From: Chromobacterium haemolyticum DSM 19808
GTDB lineage: Bacteria; Pseudomonadota; Gammaproteobacteria; Burkholderiales; Chromobacteriaceae
NCBI RefSeq assembly: GCF_000711885.1
Contig: NZ_JONK01000028.1
Coordinates: 16,920-80,919, forward strand
Direction: 5' to 3'
Length of the DNA stretch: 64,000 bases
Part shown: positions 24,618 to 34,488 of the stretch, in pieces
Layout of the letters: each line of letters opens with the position of its first letter
Position numbering within the stretch: position 1 is the first letter of the stretch
Position numbers and translations under genes: made by a program
Notes under the pieces: model-generated
What the model saw: the letters and a program-made list of their open reading frames with translations, nothing else
Database searches by the model: none
Told to the model about the DNA's origin: nothing

Positions 24618-25547
24618 TCAGCGCGGGTCGGCCAGCACCGCTTCAATCAGCGGGCCGGCGCCGTCGTCCAGCAGCTTTTTGGCCACAGCGCGGCCCAGCG
24701 CGTCGGCGTAATCGGCCGGGGCGCTGGCGCTGGCGGTCAACATCACGGAACCGTCCGGGCTGGCGACGAAGCCGCCCAGCGCCAGCGTGCCCTCGTTGAG
24801 GGTGGCGAAGGCGCCCAGCGGCACTTGGCAACTGCCGCCCAGCTCGCGCGCCAGCGCGCGTTCGGCGCTGACACAGGAGTGAGTGGCGGCGTGGTTCAGC
24901 GGCGCGAGCAGCTGCATCAGGTCGGCGCGGTCGGCGCGGATCTCGATGCCCAGCGCGCCTTGTCCGGCGGCCGGCAGGCTTTCCGACGGCGGCAGCTCCT
25001 TGCGGATGCGCTCGGAGAGGCCCAGGCGCTTGAGGCCGGCGGCGGCCAGGATGATGGCGTCGTACTCGCCGTCATCCAGCTTGCGCAGCCGGGTTTGCAC
25101 GTTGCCGCGCAGCGGCTTGACCACCAGCCGCGGATAGCGGGCGCGGATCTGCGATTCGCGGCGCAGGCTGGAGGTGCCCACCACCGCGCCGTCCGGCAGT
25201 TCCGACAGGTCCGCGTAGCGGGCGGACACCAGCGCGTCGCGCGGATCTTCGCGCTCGCATATCGCCGCCAGCGCGAAGCCTTCCGGCAGCACCATCGGCA
25301 CATCCTTGATTGAATGTACCGCCAGGTCCGCGCGGCCTTCGGCCAGCGCTACTTCCAATTCTTTGACGAACAGGCCTTTGCCGCCGATTTTGGACAGGGT
25401 CTTGTCCAGAATCTGGTCGCCCTGGGTGGTCATGCCCAGGATGTCCACGCTGAGGTGGGGATAGAGCGCTTGCAGCCGGGCCTGGATGTGTTCGGCCTGC
25501 CACATGGCCAGCCGGCTCTCGCGGCTGGCGATGACGATTTTGTCCAT
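24618..25547 (-). CDS. hemC: Hydroxymethylbilane synthase (porphobilinogen deaminase) HemC
   Basis: A 309-residue cytoplasmic enzyme that joins four porphobilinogens. The N-terminal [42 protein letters not shown] and the cofactor-loop [12 protein letters not shown], holding the Cys to which dipyrromethane is attached, are all present. First gene of the hemC-D-X-Y operon. The ATG at 25547 gives the standard length; an open frame continues upstream but has no family resemblance. The promoter should lie in 25548-25850, divergent from ppc. Confidence 0.95.
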   Translation of the reverse strand: MDKIVIASRESRLAMWQAEHIQARLQALYPHLSVDILGMTTQGDQILDKTLSKIGGKGLFVKELEVALAEGRADLAVHSIKDVPMVLPEGFALAAICEREDPRDALVSARYADLSELPDGAVVGTSSLRRESQIRARYPRLVVKPLRGNVQTRLRKLDDGEYDAIILAAAGLKRLGLSERIRKELPPSESLPAAGQGALGIEIRADRADLMQLLAPLNHAATHSCVSAERALARELGGSCQVPLGAFATLNEGTLALGGFVASPDGSVMLTASASAPADYADALGRAVAKKLLDDGAGPLIEAVLADPR

Positions 25548-25850
25548 GAAACCGGTTCCCGATCGGACTATGTGCTTGGATGGCGGGCATTCTAGCATGC
25601 CCGCCCGGCGCACAGCGCCGCGGCGTCGCCGGGGCGGCGGCGCAAAGCTTGATGTTGCGCAATGCGCACTCAGGTCAAGATCTAAAGGGTTAAATGACAG
25701 TAGTGTTGCCACTACAGCGGCAAGCCTGCCTATGATGTTTTGCATGCGAAACGAATCGCCTGAAGCCAGCGACGCCAGCGGCCGCGTTGCCTTGAGCCGA
25801 TTCAAAAACCGGGAGCGGCCAAGCCGCCCGTCACCATCAAGGAATACCGA

Positions 25851-28550
25851 ATGAGCGATTTAGACAAGGACCTGCCGCTGCGCGCCGATTTGGCCCGCCT
25901 GGACCGCGCGCTGGCCGAGGTGTTGAGCGAACAGGCCGGCCCCGAGGTCTACGCCGAAGTGCGCGCCATCGCCGGCCGCAGCGCCGAGGAACGCAGCCAG
26001 CCCTTGGCGGCGGAGTTGAGCCCGGCTGCGGCGATGGCGCTGGTGCGCGCCTGCGGCCTGTACGCCCAACTGTTCAACATCGCAGAGGACCTGCACCATG
26101 TGCGCCGCCGCCGGGCCCACCGGCAGGCCGGCTCCGCGCCGCAGCAGGGCAGCCTGTCGCGCGCGCTGGGCAAGTTGAAGGCCGACGGCGTCAGCATCGC
26201 CATGCTGGCCGACACCCTGCGCGACGCCTATGTCGGCGCCATCCTCACCGCGCATCCCACCGAGGTGCAGCGCCAGAGCGTGCTGGACGGCCACCGCGCG
26301 GTGCGCCGTTTTCTGGGCAAGCTGGCGGCGGCGGACCTGACGCCGGAAGAGGAGGAGGAACTGGAGGCCAAGCTCAAGCGCGTGATCGTGGCGCTGTGGC
26401 AGACCTCGGAAATCCGCCACTTCAAGCTGGCGGTCAAGGATGAGATCGAAAACGGCGTCGCCTATCACCCGCTGACCTTCTTCCAGGCCTTGCCGGCGCT
26501 GTATCAGCGCTTGGACCGGCAGATCGAAGCCACCTGGGGCCAGACAACGCCGCTGTCGTCCTTCATTCGCGTCGGTAGTTGGATAGGCGGCGACCGCGAC
26601 GGCAACCCCAATGTCGACGCCGCGGTGCTGCGCCACGCGGTGACGCGCCAGGCTCAGGTGGCGTTTGAACATTATCTGTACGAACTGGCGGCGCTGTACC
26701 GCGAACTGTCGCTGTCGCAACGCCTGGTCGGCGTCAGCCCGGCCTTGGTCGCCTTGGCGGCGCTGACCCCGGATCAGGAGGAAAGCCGCCGCGAAGAGCC
26801 GTATCGGCGCGCGCTGGCGGCGATGGAGTCGCGGGTGTTGGCCACCGGCCTGCAGCTGGGCGTGAGCCTGAGCGGCCGTTGGCCGGCTGGCAGGCCTTAT
26901 GCCGACCAGGCCGAATTCCAGGCTGACCTCGCCTTGCTGGACGCTTCGCTGCGCGAACACGGCAGCGCGGCGCTGGCCGACGGTCGGCTGGCGGAGCTGA
27001 TTCGCGCGGTGGACGTGTTCGGTTTCTTCCTGATGCCGTTGGACCTGCGCCAGTTCGCCGGCAGCCACGAAGCGGTGGTGGGCGAGCTGTTCGCCCGCGC
27101 CGGGCTGGAGGAGTTCGCCGCGCTGGACGAGGCGGCGCGAAGCCGCGTGTTGCTGCGCGAGCTGGCCACGCCGCGGCTGCTGTATTCGCCCTATCTGGAC
27201 TACAGCGCCGAAACCGAGAAGGAACTGGCGATCTTCCGCGAGGCGGCCTTGATCCAGCGGCAGTTCGGCGCCGACGCCATCGGCCAGAGCATCATCTCCA
27301 ACTGCGCTCAGGTCAGCGACATGCTGGCGCTGGCGCTGCTGTTGAAAGAAGCCGGCATGATCCGGCTGGTGGACGGGCAGCCGCGCTCCAGCGTCAACCT
27401 GGTGCCTTTGTTCGAAACCATTGCCGACCTGGACCGAAGCGCCCAGGTGATGACGGCCCTGTTCGCCTTGCCGTGGTATCAGCAGTTGCTGGACAGCCGC
27501 GGCCGCATGCAGGAAGTGATGCTGGGCTATTCCGACAGCAACAAGGACGGCGGCTATCTGACCAGCCAATGGCAGCTCTATCAGGCAGAGAAGCGTTTGG
27601 TGCGCTGCTTTGCCGACGGCCGGGTCAAGCTGCGCTTGTTCCATGGCCGCGGCGGCTCGGTGGGCCGCGGCGGCGGCCCCTCGTTCGAGGCCATCATGGC
27701 GCAGCCGGCCGGCAGCGTGGCCGGGCGTATCCGCATCACCGAGCAGGGCGAGGTGATCGCGTCCAAGTATTCGGACCCGGCCATCGGCGGCCGCAACCTG
27801 GAAGCCCTGGTGGCGGCGACGCTGGAAGCCAGCCTTAGCGGCTGCGCCAGCTGCGAGACCGACGAGACCGTGTTTGACGAGTTGTCGGACGCAGCCTATC
27901 GCGCCTACCGCGAACTGGTGGAAGCGCCGGGCTTCATGCAGTACTTCCTGGAGGCGACGCCGATCAACGCCATCGCCAAGCTCAACATCGGCAGCCGGCC
28001 GGCGTCGCGCAAAAGCCTGGCCTCGATCAAAGACCTGCGCGCCATTCCCTGGGTGTTCTCCTGGTCGCAATCGCGGGTGATGCTGCCCGGCTGGTTCGGT
28101 GTCGGCTCGGCGGTGCGCGCTTTTATCGAGCGTCACGGCGAAGCCGGACGCGCCCGTCTGCAAAGCCTGTACCGCAGTTCGCCGTTCTTTCAGGTGGTGC
28201 TGTCCAATATGGAGCAGGTGCTGGCCAAGGCCGACCTGGGCATCGCTCGCCGCTTTGCCGGCCTAGTGGAGGACCGCGCATTGGCCGAGGCCCTGTTCGG
28301 CCGCATCCAGGCGGAGTGGCAGGCTACGCTGGACGCTTTCTACGCCATTACCGGCCAGAGCGCGTTGCTGGAAAAGAACCCGACGCTGCATCGCAGCCTG
28401 GAAACGCGCTTGCCGTATCTGGACGCGCTGGGCCTGTTGCAGGCGGAGCTGCTGAGCCGGCTGCGCCACCAGCCGGACGACGCCGAGGCCTTGTACGCAA
28501 TCCACCTGACCATCAACGGCACTTCGGCCGGCCTGCGCAACAGCGGCTGA
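25851..28550 (+). CDS. ppc: Phosphoenolpyruvate carboxylase
   Basis: An 899-residue anaplerotic enzyme that converts PEP and bicarbonate to oxaloacetate. Conserved motifs include [10 protein letters not shown] with the first catalytic His, [41 protein letters not shown] and [13 protein letters not shown]; the C-terminus NSG resembles the usual NTG. Full length for the family. Divergent from hemC, with no cotranscribed partner. The frame is heavily GC3-biased, which creates a long meaningless open frame on the other strand. Confidence 0.96.
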   Translation: MSDLDKDLPLRADLARLDRALAEVLSEQAGPEVYAEVRAIAGRSAEERSQPLAAELSPAAAMALVRACGLYAQLFNIAEDLHHVRRRRAHRQAGSAPQQGSLSRALGKLKADGVSIAMLADTLRDAYVGAILTAHPTEVQRQSVLDGHRAVRRFLGKLAAADLTPEEEEELEAKLKRVIVALWQTSEIRHFKLAVKDEIENGVAYHPLTFFQALPALYQRLDRQIEATWGQTTPLSSFIRVGSWIGGDRDGNPNVDAAVLRHAVTRQAQVAFEHYLYELAALYRELSLSQRLVGVSPALVALAALTPDQEESRREEPYRRALAAMESRVLATGLQLGVSLSGRWPAGRPYADQAEFQADLALLDASLREHGSAALADGRLAELIRAVDVFGFFLMPLDLRQFAGSHEAVVGELFARAGLEEFAALDEAARSRVLLRELATPRLLYSPYLDYSAETEKELAIFREAALIQRQFGADAIGQSIISNCAQVSDMLALALLLKEAGMIRLVDGQPRSSVNLVPLFETIADLDRSAQVMTALFALPWYQQLLDSRGRMQEVMLGYSDSNKDGGYLTSQWQLYQAEKRLVRCFADGRVKLRLFHGRGGSVGRGGGPSFEAIMAQPAGSVAGRIRITEQGEVIASKYSDPAIGGRNLEALVAATLEASLSGCASCETDETVFDELSDAAYRAYRELVEAPGFMQYFLEATPINAIAKLNIGSRPASRKSLASIKDLRAIPWVFSWSQSRVMLPGWFGVGSAVRAFIERHGEAGRARLQSLYRSSPFFQVVLSNMEQVLAKADLGIARRFAGLVEDRALAEALFGRIQAEWQATLDAFYAITGQSALLEKNPTLHRSLETRLPYLDALGLLQAELLSRLRHQPDDAEALYAIHLTINGTSAGLRNSG

Positions 28551-28581
28551 GGCCAGGCCCGTCGCCGCGCAGCGTGCCGCT

Positions 28582-29445
28582 CTAGCTTTCCAAGCCCAAC
28601 AGCAGCCGTTGCAGGGCGTCCAGCGCCGGCTGGCGCAGTCCGCGGCGGCGGATCAGCGTGGTCTGGGCCTGGCCCAGGTCCGCCGGCAGCGGATGGGTGG
28701 ACACCTGGGCCGCCATCAGCGGCATGCTGTCCAGCAGGCTTTGCGGCAGCAGCGCCAGCCCCATGCCGCTGGCGACGCAGCTGAGCATGGCGTGGTAGGA
28801 GCCCAGCTCCACCAGGCGGCGCGGCTGTACGCCCTGGCGCTGCATCCAGGCTTCCAGCCGCTGGCGATAGGCGCAGCCGTGGCCGAAGGTTAGCAGCGTG
28901 GTCTCGCCCAACAGGCGCAGCGACAGCTCGCGCTGGCCGGCGGCGGCCACCAGCACGATGGTTTCCTCGAACACCAATGCTTCGTCCAGACGTTCGTCGC
29001 CGGCCGGGCCGCTGATCAGCGCCGCGTCCAGCCGGCCTTCCAGCACCGCGCGCCGCAAGTCGTTGGAAACGCCGGCCTGCAGTTCCAGCTGCACCGCCGG
29101 ATAGCGGCGGTGGTAGGCGGCCAGCACCGGCGCCAGCCGCGAGGCGGCGGTGCTTTCCATCGCGCCCAGCCGCAGGCTGCCGGCCGGCTCCGCGCTGGCC
29201 ACCGCCTGGCGCGCTTCTTCGGCTAGGCTCAGCAGCCGCTCGGCGTAGTCGCCCAGCCGGCGGCCGGCCTCGGTGGGGATCAGCTTCTTGCCTTCTCGCA
29301 GGAACAGCGGCACGCCCAGCTTGTCCTCCAGCTGCCGAAGCCGGGTGGTGACATTGGATTGCACCCGGTGTAGCCGGGCGGCGGCGCGCGTCACGCCGTC
29401 TTCTTGCAGCACCGCCTGGAAAATGCGCAGTTCGTCCAATTCCAT
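28582..29445 (-). CDS. LysR family regulator, divergent from EamA transporter
   Basis: A 287-residue LysR-type regulator. HTH at about 1-60 (ELDELRIFQAVLQEDGVTRAAARLHRVQSNVTTRLRQLEDKLG), effector domain ~85-285. The close resemblance of the HTH to the PtrR/YhcS-like subgroup that guards DMT exporters, and the divergent EamA gene 97 bp away, suggest it controls that exporter. The ATG at 29445 follows GGAGA; an upstream in-frame ATG would add 13 residues. Confidence 0.87.
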   Translation of the reverse strand: MELDELRIFQAVLQEDGVTRAAARLHRVQSNVTTRLRQLEDKLGVPLFLREGKKLIPTEAGRRLGDYAERLLSLAEEARQAVASAEPAGSLRLGAMESTAASRLAPVLAAYHRRYPAVQLELQAGVSNDLRRAVLEGRLDAALISGPAGDERLDEALVFEETIVLVAAAGQRELSLRLLGETTLLTFGHGCAYRQRLEAWMQRQGVQPRRLVELGSYHAMLSCVASGMGLALLPQSLLDSMPLMAAQVSTHPLPADLGQAQTTLIRRRGLRQPALDALQRLLLGLES

Positions 29446-29466
29446 CGTTCTCTCCAAGAGATTATC

Positions 29467-29483
29467 TGAATCATAATAATTCA
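29467..29483. promoter_or_regulatory. Candidate LysR box TGAAT-N7-ATTCA
   Basis: TGAATCATAATAATTCA is an inverted repeat with 5-bp arms (TGAAT/ATTCA) around seven bases. It has the size and T-to-A ends expected of a LysR recognition site, and lies in the spacer between the LysR and EamA genes. Confidence 0.5.
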
Positions 29484-29542
29484 TTTTTTAGAATGACGTG
29501 CGCGGGCTAGCATGCAAGCATTCCCATTCCCGGAGCGTGAAC

Positions 29543-30451
29543 ATGTCCACCCTTTCCCTGCGCCAGGGCTATCTGGCCGCCTTCGGCGCCGTCGCCATCT
29601 GGACCGGCTTCAACCTGGTGTCGCGCCTTGGCGGCAAGAGCGCGCTGGCCGGCACCGACATGCTGGCGCTGCGCGTCGGTGTCGCCGCGCTGATCCTGCT
29701 GCTGTGCGGCGGTCTGCCACGCGGCGCCTTGCGCGATGCACGGCTGTGGCTGCTGACCCTGCTGGGCGGCCTGGGCGTCAGCCTGTTCGCCTACAGCGGC
29801 TTCAAATACGCGCCGGCGGCGCATGGCGGCCTGTTGCTGCCGGGCATGCAGCCCTTCCTGGTGGCCTTGTTCGCCTGGCTGCTGGCCGGGGAGCGCCTGC
29901 AGCGCCACAAGCTGCCCGGTTACGCGTTGATAGGCGCCGGCCTGGCCTTGAGCGCGCGGCCCCTGTTCAGCGGCGCCGGCGGCGACAGTTGGAAGGGCGA
30001 TCTGCTGCTATTGCTGGCTTCTGTGAGCTGGGCGGCTTTCGGGGTGCTGGCGCGGCGTTGGGCTTATCCGGCCTGGCCGCTGACGCGGGCGATCACCATC
30101 ATGGCGGCGCTGATTTATCTGCCCGTCTATCTGCTGTGGCTGCCCAAACATCTGGCGGCGGCGTCTTGGCCGACTCTGCTGTTCCAGGCCGCCTATCAGG
30201 GCGGGGCGGCGGCCATTGTGGCGATGCTGCTGTATCTGCGCGCGATCGCGGCGCTGGGGGCGGTGCGGGTGGGGATGTTGTTCGCCTTGATTCCGGTCTT
30301 GGCCGGCTTGCTGGCGGCGTCCTTGTTGAATGAGCCGCTGACCGGCTATCTGGCCGCCGGCCTGGCATGCGTCAGCCTGGGCGCGTGGCTGGCGGCGCGC
30401 CAGCCGGCCGCCGTCGCGGAGGCGGTGCCGGCGGCGTGCGGCGCGCGCTGA
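29543..30451 (+). CDS. EamA/DMT-family transporter
   Basis: A 302-residue inner-membrane protein with ten predicted helices arranged as two EamA repeats (~10-140 and ~155-290), the RhaT/YdcO-like drug/metabolite exporter type. Starts MSTLSLRQGYLAAFGAVAIWTGF with CGGAG before the ATG. Likely an amino-acid or metabolite exporter under the divergent LysR regulator. Confidence 0.87.
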   Translation: MSTLSLRQGYLAAFGAVAIWTGFNLVSRLGGKSALAGTDMLALRVGVAALILLLCGGLPRGALRDARLWLLTLLGGLGVSLFAYSGFKYAPAAHGGLLLPGMQPFLVALFAWLLAGERLQRHKLPGYALIGAGLALSARPLFSGAGGDSWKGDLLLLLASVSWAAFGVLARRWAYPAWPLTRAITIMAALIYLPVYLLWLPKHLAAASWPTLLFQAAYQGGAAAIVAMLLYLRAIAALGAVRVGMLFALIPVLAGLLAASLLNEPLTGYLAAGLACVSLGAWLAARQPAAVAEAVPAACGAR

Positions 30452-30458
30452 GCTCCAT

Positions 30459-31214
30459 TCAGGGCGCGGGGATTTCCAGCACCTGCCAGCCTTCGTTGCG
30501 GGCCTGCAGGAAGTTCATCACCGAATCCACGGTCACGGTCTGGATGCGGTCGGCGTAGCGCATCTCGTTGGGGTGGTCGTCGAAGGCGACATTGGCCTTG
30601 AACATGCGCCCCCCCAGCCGCGTCAGCGGCCCCAGCTTGAGTTCCGAGGGCGCGTAGCCGTTGAGCTTCAGCCACATCTGCGCCTGTGCGCGGTTGGCGA
30701 TGCGGGCTTCCTGGCTGGCCGAGGCCGCCAGCGTTTCCAGCACCCAGGTGTTGGAGTTTTCGTAGCGGGTGGCGAAGGGATAGGCCAGCAGGCTGTACTG
30801 CGGGGTGTGCAGTTCGCGCAGCAGCGCCACCGACTCGAAGGAATGCATATCGTCGAGGAAGAAGTTGCCCAGGCCCTCGTACCACAGGTCGGAGCTGGCG
30901 CTGCCGCAGTCGTTGAGCAGGTGGGCGACGCGCCAGCGGCCTTCCGCTTGGCGGTAAGCAATGCCGACATGGGTGTAGCGCAGCTTGAAGCGCGACAGGT
31001 CCTGGCCGACGCGGCCGATCACCGCAACGTCGCCGCCGCTGGCGTCCAGCTTTTGCCGCAGTTGTTCGGCGGCGGCCATCGCCTTGCCGAAGGTGGCCGG
31101 GGTGATGGTTTGCTCCTCGCAGCTGCGGCCGGCCAGAGCGGCTTGCGGCAGCAGCAGGCAGAGCGCCAGGCCGAGGCCGGCGAGACGGGCGGGCAGAGCG
31201 TCAGGACGGGACAC
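30459..31214 (-). CDS. DUF2145 exported protein
   Basis: A 251-residue exported protein with a signal peptide (LAGLGLALCLLLPQAALAG) and a mature region with RYTHVGIAYRQAEGRWRVAHLLNDCGSASSDLWYEGLGNFF, characteristic of DUF2145. The conserved His, Asn-Asp-Cys and DDMHSFES residues recall YiiX/NlpC-like peptidases, but this is only an impression. It overlaps the upstream 152-residue exported protein by 14 bp, so the two probably function together. Confidence 0.78.
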   Translation of the reverse strand: MSRPDALPARLAGLGLALCLLLPQAALAGRSCEEQTITPATFGKAMAAAEQLRQKLDASGGDVAVIGRVGQDLSRFKLRYTHVGIAYRQAEGRWRVAHLLNDCGSASSDLWYEGLGNFFLDDMHSFESVALLRELHTPQYSLLAYPFATRYENSNTWVLETLAASASQEARIANRAQAQMWLKLNGYAPSELKLGPLTRLGGRMFKANVAFDDHPNEMRYADRIQTVTVDSVMNFLQARNEGWQVLEIPAP

Positions 31215-31659
31215 GGTTGTGCTCCAGAAGGGTCTCGCCCAGCTTGTTGGGGATGAAGGCCAGCACTTTGCCGGAGGTGACCAGCATGGTGCCGCTGGCC
31301 ACCGCGCTCACTTGCACCGAGGCGCCGACCGCCGCGCCGGTGGCTTTCAGCGCCTTGCCGGATAATTCCACCACCAGCTTGGCGCCGCCTTGCACCGCGT
31401 CCAGCGACATCTTGACGGTGTCGCCGGCGCCTTGGGCCAGGCCGGTGATCACATAGGCGCTGCCGGTGACCGCCAGCACCGGAGCCAGCAGCGATTCGCC
31501 CTTGCCCTGGGCGCTGCCGGCCACGCTGATTGCCGGGGCGGTGACGATGGACAGGGTGCCGACGGAGATTTTCTCGGAGGCGGTGTCAGTCTGGGACAGG
31601 CCGGCCCAGGCGGGCAGCGCGGACAGCAGCAGGCTGGATAGCAGGAGGGCTTTGAGCAT
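31201..31659 (-). CDS. Small exported Gly/Ala/Ser-rich protein
   Basis: A 152-residue protein with a signal peptide (LKALLLSSLLLSALPAWAG) and a mature part made of short, Val/Ala/Gly-rich stretches (SAQGKGESLLAPVLAVTGSAYVITGLAQGAGDTVKMSL and later LSGKALKATGAAVGASVQVSAVASGTML). The near-repeating hydrophobic segments suggest a membrane-associated or beta-rich structure. It precedes and overlaps the DUF2145 gene. I recognise no named family. Confidence 0.68.
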   Translation of the reverse strand: MLKALLLSSLLLSALPAWAGLSQTDTASEKISVGTLSIVTAPAISVAGSAQGKGESLLAPVLAVTGSAYVITGLAQGAGDTVKMSLDAVQGGAKLVVELSGKALKATGAAVGASVQVSAVASGTMLVTSGKVLAFIPNKLGETLLEHNRVPS

Positions 31660-31720
31660 GGATAATCCTGGATCACGGAAATGACGCCAGCTTGCCCATT
31701 TTATGACGAAAGGGCAATGC

Positions 31721-34447
31721 TCAGCTTTGGCGCAATAGTGCCAACAGCGCCGCGCCGTCCAGCCGCGCGCTGAGATCGCCGCCGTCCAGCAGGCTGTCGG
31801 CCAGCTCGCGCTTGCTGGCATGCAGCGCCACGATTTTTTCTTCTATGGTGTGCTGGGCCACTAGCCGGTACACCGTGACCGGCCGCTGCTGGCCCATGCG
31901 GTAGGCGCGGTCGCTGGCTTGATCCTCCACCGCCGGGTTCCACCACGGATCGAGGTGGATCACGTAGTCGGCGGCGGTCAGGTTGAGGCCGGTGCCGCCG
32001 GCTTTCAGGCTGATCAGGAATACGTCGCCGTCGCCGGCCTGGAACGCGTCCATGCGCGCCTTGCGTTGCGCGCCGGGCACCGCGCCGTCCAGGTATTGGT
32101 AGCGGATGCCCTGTTCGTCCAGCCACTGGCGGACGATGGCGAGGTGGTCGACGAATTGGCTGAACACCAGCGCCTTGTGGCCGTTGTCCAGTAGTTCCAG
32201 CATCAGTTCGCGGAACAGCGCCTGCTTGGAGGAGGGCAAGGCGCTGTCCGGCTGGGTCAGCGTCGGGTGGCAGCAGAAGCGGCGCAGCCGGGTCAGTTCG
32301 GCCAGCACCTGCATCGCGCCGCCCTCGGCTTCGCCCGGCTGGCCCAGCTTGTCCAGCGCCTGCTGGCGCATCGCCTCGTAAACCTCCATTTCCGCCTCGC
32401 TCAGCGGGATGGCGCGGGTGATGTCGGTGCGCGGCGGCAGCTCGGTCAGTACCTGTTGCTTGGTGCGGCGCAGCAGATAGGGGCGGATCAGCGCTTTCAG
32501 CGCTTCGCGGGCGTCCTCGTCGCCGTCGGCGATGGGTTGGGCGAAGCGCTGCTGGAATTTGTCCTCGCTGCCCAGCAGGCCGGGCGCGACGAAGCGGAAC
32601 AGGCTCCACAATTCGCCCAGATGGTTTTCCACCGGGGTGCCGCTGGCGGCCAGGCGGAAATCGGCGTAGAGCGCGTGGGCGGCCTGCGCGCGCTGGCTGG
32701 CGGCGTTTTTGATCGCCTGCGCCTCGTCCAGCACCACGCTGGCCCAGCGCAAGTCGGCGAAGGCGTCGGCGTCGCGCTGCAGCAGACCGTAGCTGGCGAC
32801 CACCAGATCGCCGGGGCCGGCGGCGTCCAGCCGTCTGTGTTGTTGGTAGGGGAGCAGCCGCAGCCCGGGCGCGAAGCGGGCGGCTTCGGCCAGCCAGTTC
32901 AGCGCCACTGAAGTGGGCGCTACCACCAACTGCGGGCCGAGCGCGGCGCGACTGAGCAGGAGCGCCAGCGTCTGCACCGTCTTGCCCAGGCCCATATCGT
33001 CGGCGAGGCAGGCGCCGGCGCCCCAGTGGGCCAGCCGCGCCAGCCAGTTGTAGCCTTGCAGCTGGTAAGGCCGCAGCGTGGCGCGCAAGCCGGCCGGCAC
33101 TTCGGGTTCGAAGTTTTGCAGCGATTGCAGCCGCCGCCATTGTTCATTCCAGCCCGCGTCGCCGTCGAAGGCGCCGGCCTCGGCCGCCAGTTCGCCCAGC
33201 CGGGGCGCGGCCAGCGGGCTCAGGCGCAGGCCGCCGGGCCCGGCGTGGTCGGCCAGCAGCGTCAGTTGCCGCAGGCGGGCGGCCAGGGAGTCGGACAGCG
33301 CCAGCCAGTCGCCGTCGGATAGGCGCAGGTAGCGGCCGGATTGGCCGGCCAGCGCCTCCAGCAGGTGGCGCAGCGCCAGAATGTTGCCATCGTCCAGCCC
33401 CAGTTCGCCGTCCACTTCCAGCCAGCCGCCCTTGCGTTTGGCGCTTAGTTTCAGTTGCGGCAGGCCGACGCCGGCGCGGATGCGCTGGCGCTGGCCGGAC
33501 GGCCATTCGCATTGCAGGGTGTCGGCGTCCAGCGTCTGCAATTCGGCCAACAGGTCCAGCGCCGTCTGCTGGCCGTCCACCACCCATTCGTCGCCGTCGC
33601 GGCGGGCGGCGGCCAGGGTTGGGCAGGCGGCGTGAACCCTGCGCTGGCGGGCGCGTTCGGCGGCAAGGTCGCGCTTGAGCTGCTGCGCGGCGCCGTCCAC
33701 GCTAACCACCAGGCCGGGCGCGCCGCGGCCGGGCGCGTACAGTGCGCTGGCCGGGTGCGGGCGCACTTTCAGCTGCAGCCGCAGGCCGGCGTCGTCCAGC
33801 CGCAGCAGCGCGCGCAGCGTGGCGTCGGCCGGCTGGCTGGGCAGGCTGTCGTCGAAGCTGGCGCTGACGTCGTGCAAGGGCAAGTCCGGCGCGATGTCGC
33901 GGATGGCGTCCAGTACTTTCTTGCGGGCGTGCCAGGGCAGGCTCAGACTGTGGCCGAGCAGGGCGGCAATCTGGCGCACTTCCTCGTCCAGCCGGTAGAC
34001 CGCGAGCCGGTCCGGCGTGAGCTTGCGCCACAGCACGCCGGCACAGGCGGCGATGCCGGGCGGGCTCAGCCGCAGCGTGATCTGTTCGCCCTGGCGCTCC
34101 AGTTCCAGCGCCACTTGGCCGGCTTCCATCCGCAGCGGCTGTTCCGGCGCGTCGGCCCAGTACAGCGCCGGGTGGCCGACCAGCAGCGGCAGCGCGGCGA
34201 GTGCGTCCAGCGCCGCATGGCCGTCGGCGGCGATGTCGGCCTGCAAGGCGGCCAGCGCGGGCAGGATCAGCCGGTCCTGGCCGCTGAGCCAGTCCAGGTT
34301 GTCTTGCTCCGCCAGCAGTCGGGCCAGCGGCAAGCGCCGGCCGCGGCCATAGCCGTCGGGGCCTCGTGTTTGCGCGCAGGGCTGCAGCTCGACGCCGGAG
34401 GCTTCGACGCGCAGCCGCCAGGCCAGGCGGGTGGGGGAGAGGGGCAT
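31721..34447 (-). CDS. Snf2/SWI2-type DEAD/DEAH helicase-like ATPase
   Basis: A 908-residue protein. Residues ~1-440 form an uncharacterised N-terminal region; the C-terminal half has the complete Snf2 motor: motif I (ACLADDMGLGKTVQ), motif II (VVLDEAQAIKN), motif III (LAASGTPVENHLGELWSLF), motif V (LISLKAGGTGLNLTAADYVIHLDPWWNP) and motif VI (DRAYRMGQQRPVTVYRLV). A SWIM zinc finger, present in some relatives, is not seen. Such proteins translocate on double-stranded DNA and act in transcription recycling or repair. The ATG at 34447 is used; it starts 41 bp after the hemL stop. Confidence 0.88.
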   Translation of the reverse strand: MPLSPTRLAWRLRVEASGVELQPCAQTRGPDGYGRGRRLPLARLLAEQDNLDWLSGQDRLILPALAALQADIAADGHAALDALAALPLLVGHPALYWADAPEQPLRMEAGQVALELERQGEQITLRLSPPGIAACAGVLWRKLTPDRLAVYRLDEEVRQIAALLGHSLSLPWHARKKVLDAIRDIAPDLPLHDVSASFDDSLPSQPADATLRALLRLDDAGLRLQLKVRPHPASALYAPGRGAPGLVVSVDGAAQQLKRDLAAERARQRRVHAACPTLAAARRDGDEWVVDGQQTALDLLAELQTLDADTLQCEWPSGQRQRIRAGVGLPQLKLSAKRKGGWLEVDGELGLDDGNILALRHLLEALAGQSGRYLRLSDGDWLALSDSLAARLRQLTLLADHAGPGGLRLSPLAAPRLGELAAEAGAFDGDAGWNEQWRRLQSLQNFEPEVPAGLRATLRPYQLQGYNWLARLAHWGAGACLADDMGLGKTVQTLALLLSRAALGPQLVVAPTSVALNWLAEAARFAPGLRLLPYQQHRRLDAAGPGDLVVASYGLLQRDADAFADLRWASVVLDEAQAIKNAASQRAQAAHALYADFRLAASGTPVENHLGELWSLFRFVAPGLLGSEDKFQQRFAQPIADGDEDAREALKALIRPYLLRRTKQQVLTELPPRTDITRAIPLSEAEMEVYEAMRQQALDKLGQPGEAEGGAMQVLAELTRLRRFCCHPTLTQPDSALPSSKQALFRELMLELLDNGHKALVFSQFVDHLAIVRQWLDEQGIRYQYLDGAVPGAQRKARMDAFQAGDGDVFLISLKAGGTGLNLTAADYVIHLDPWWNPAVEDQASDRAYRMGQQRPVTVYRLVAQHTIEEKIVALHASKRELADSLLDGGDLSARLDGAALLALLRQS

Positions 34448-34488
34448 GCGGGAAGGCGCCGCCGCGCGGAACGCGGCGGCTTTCAGGT

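Noticed and set aside
24231..25313. Plus-strand open frame opposite hemD-hemC
   Set aside because: Low-complexity shadow of the heme genes, which have standard motifs on the other strand.
25860..28163. A 767-codon open frame on the minus strand opposite ppc
   Set aside because: It mirrors the codon structure of ppc, has Gln/Arg/His-rich composition and no recognisable domain. It is a by-product of high GC3 in ppc.
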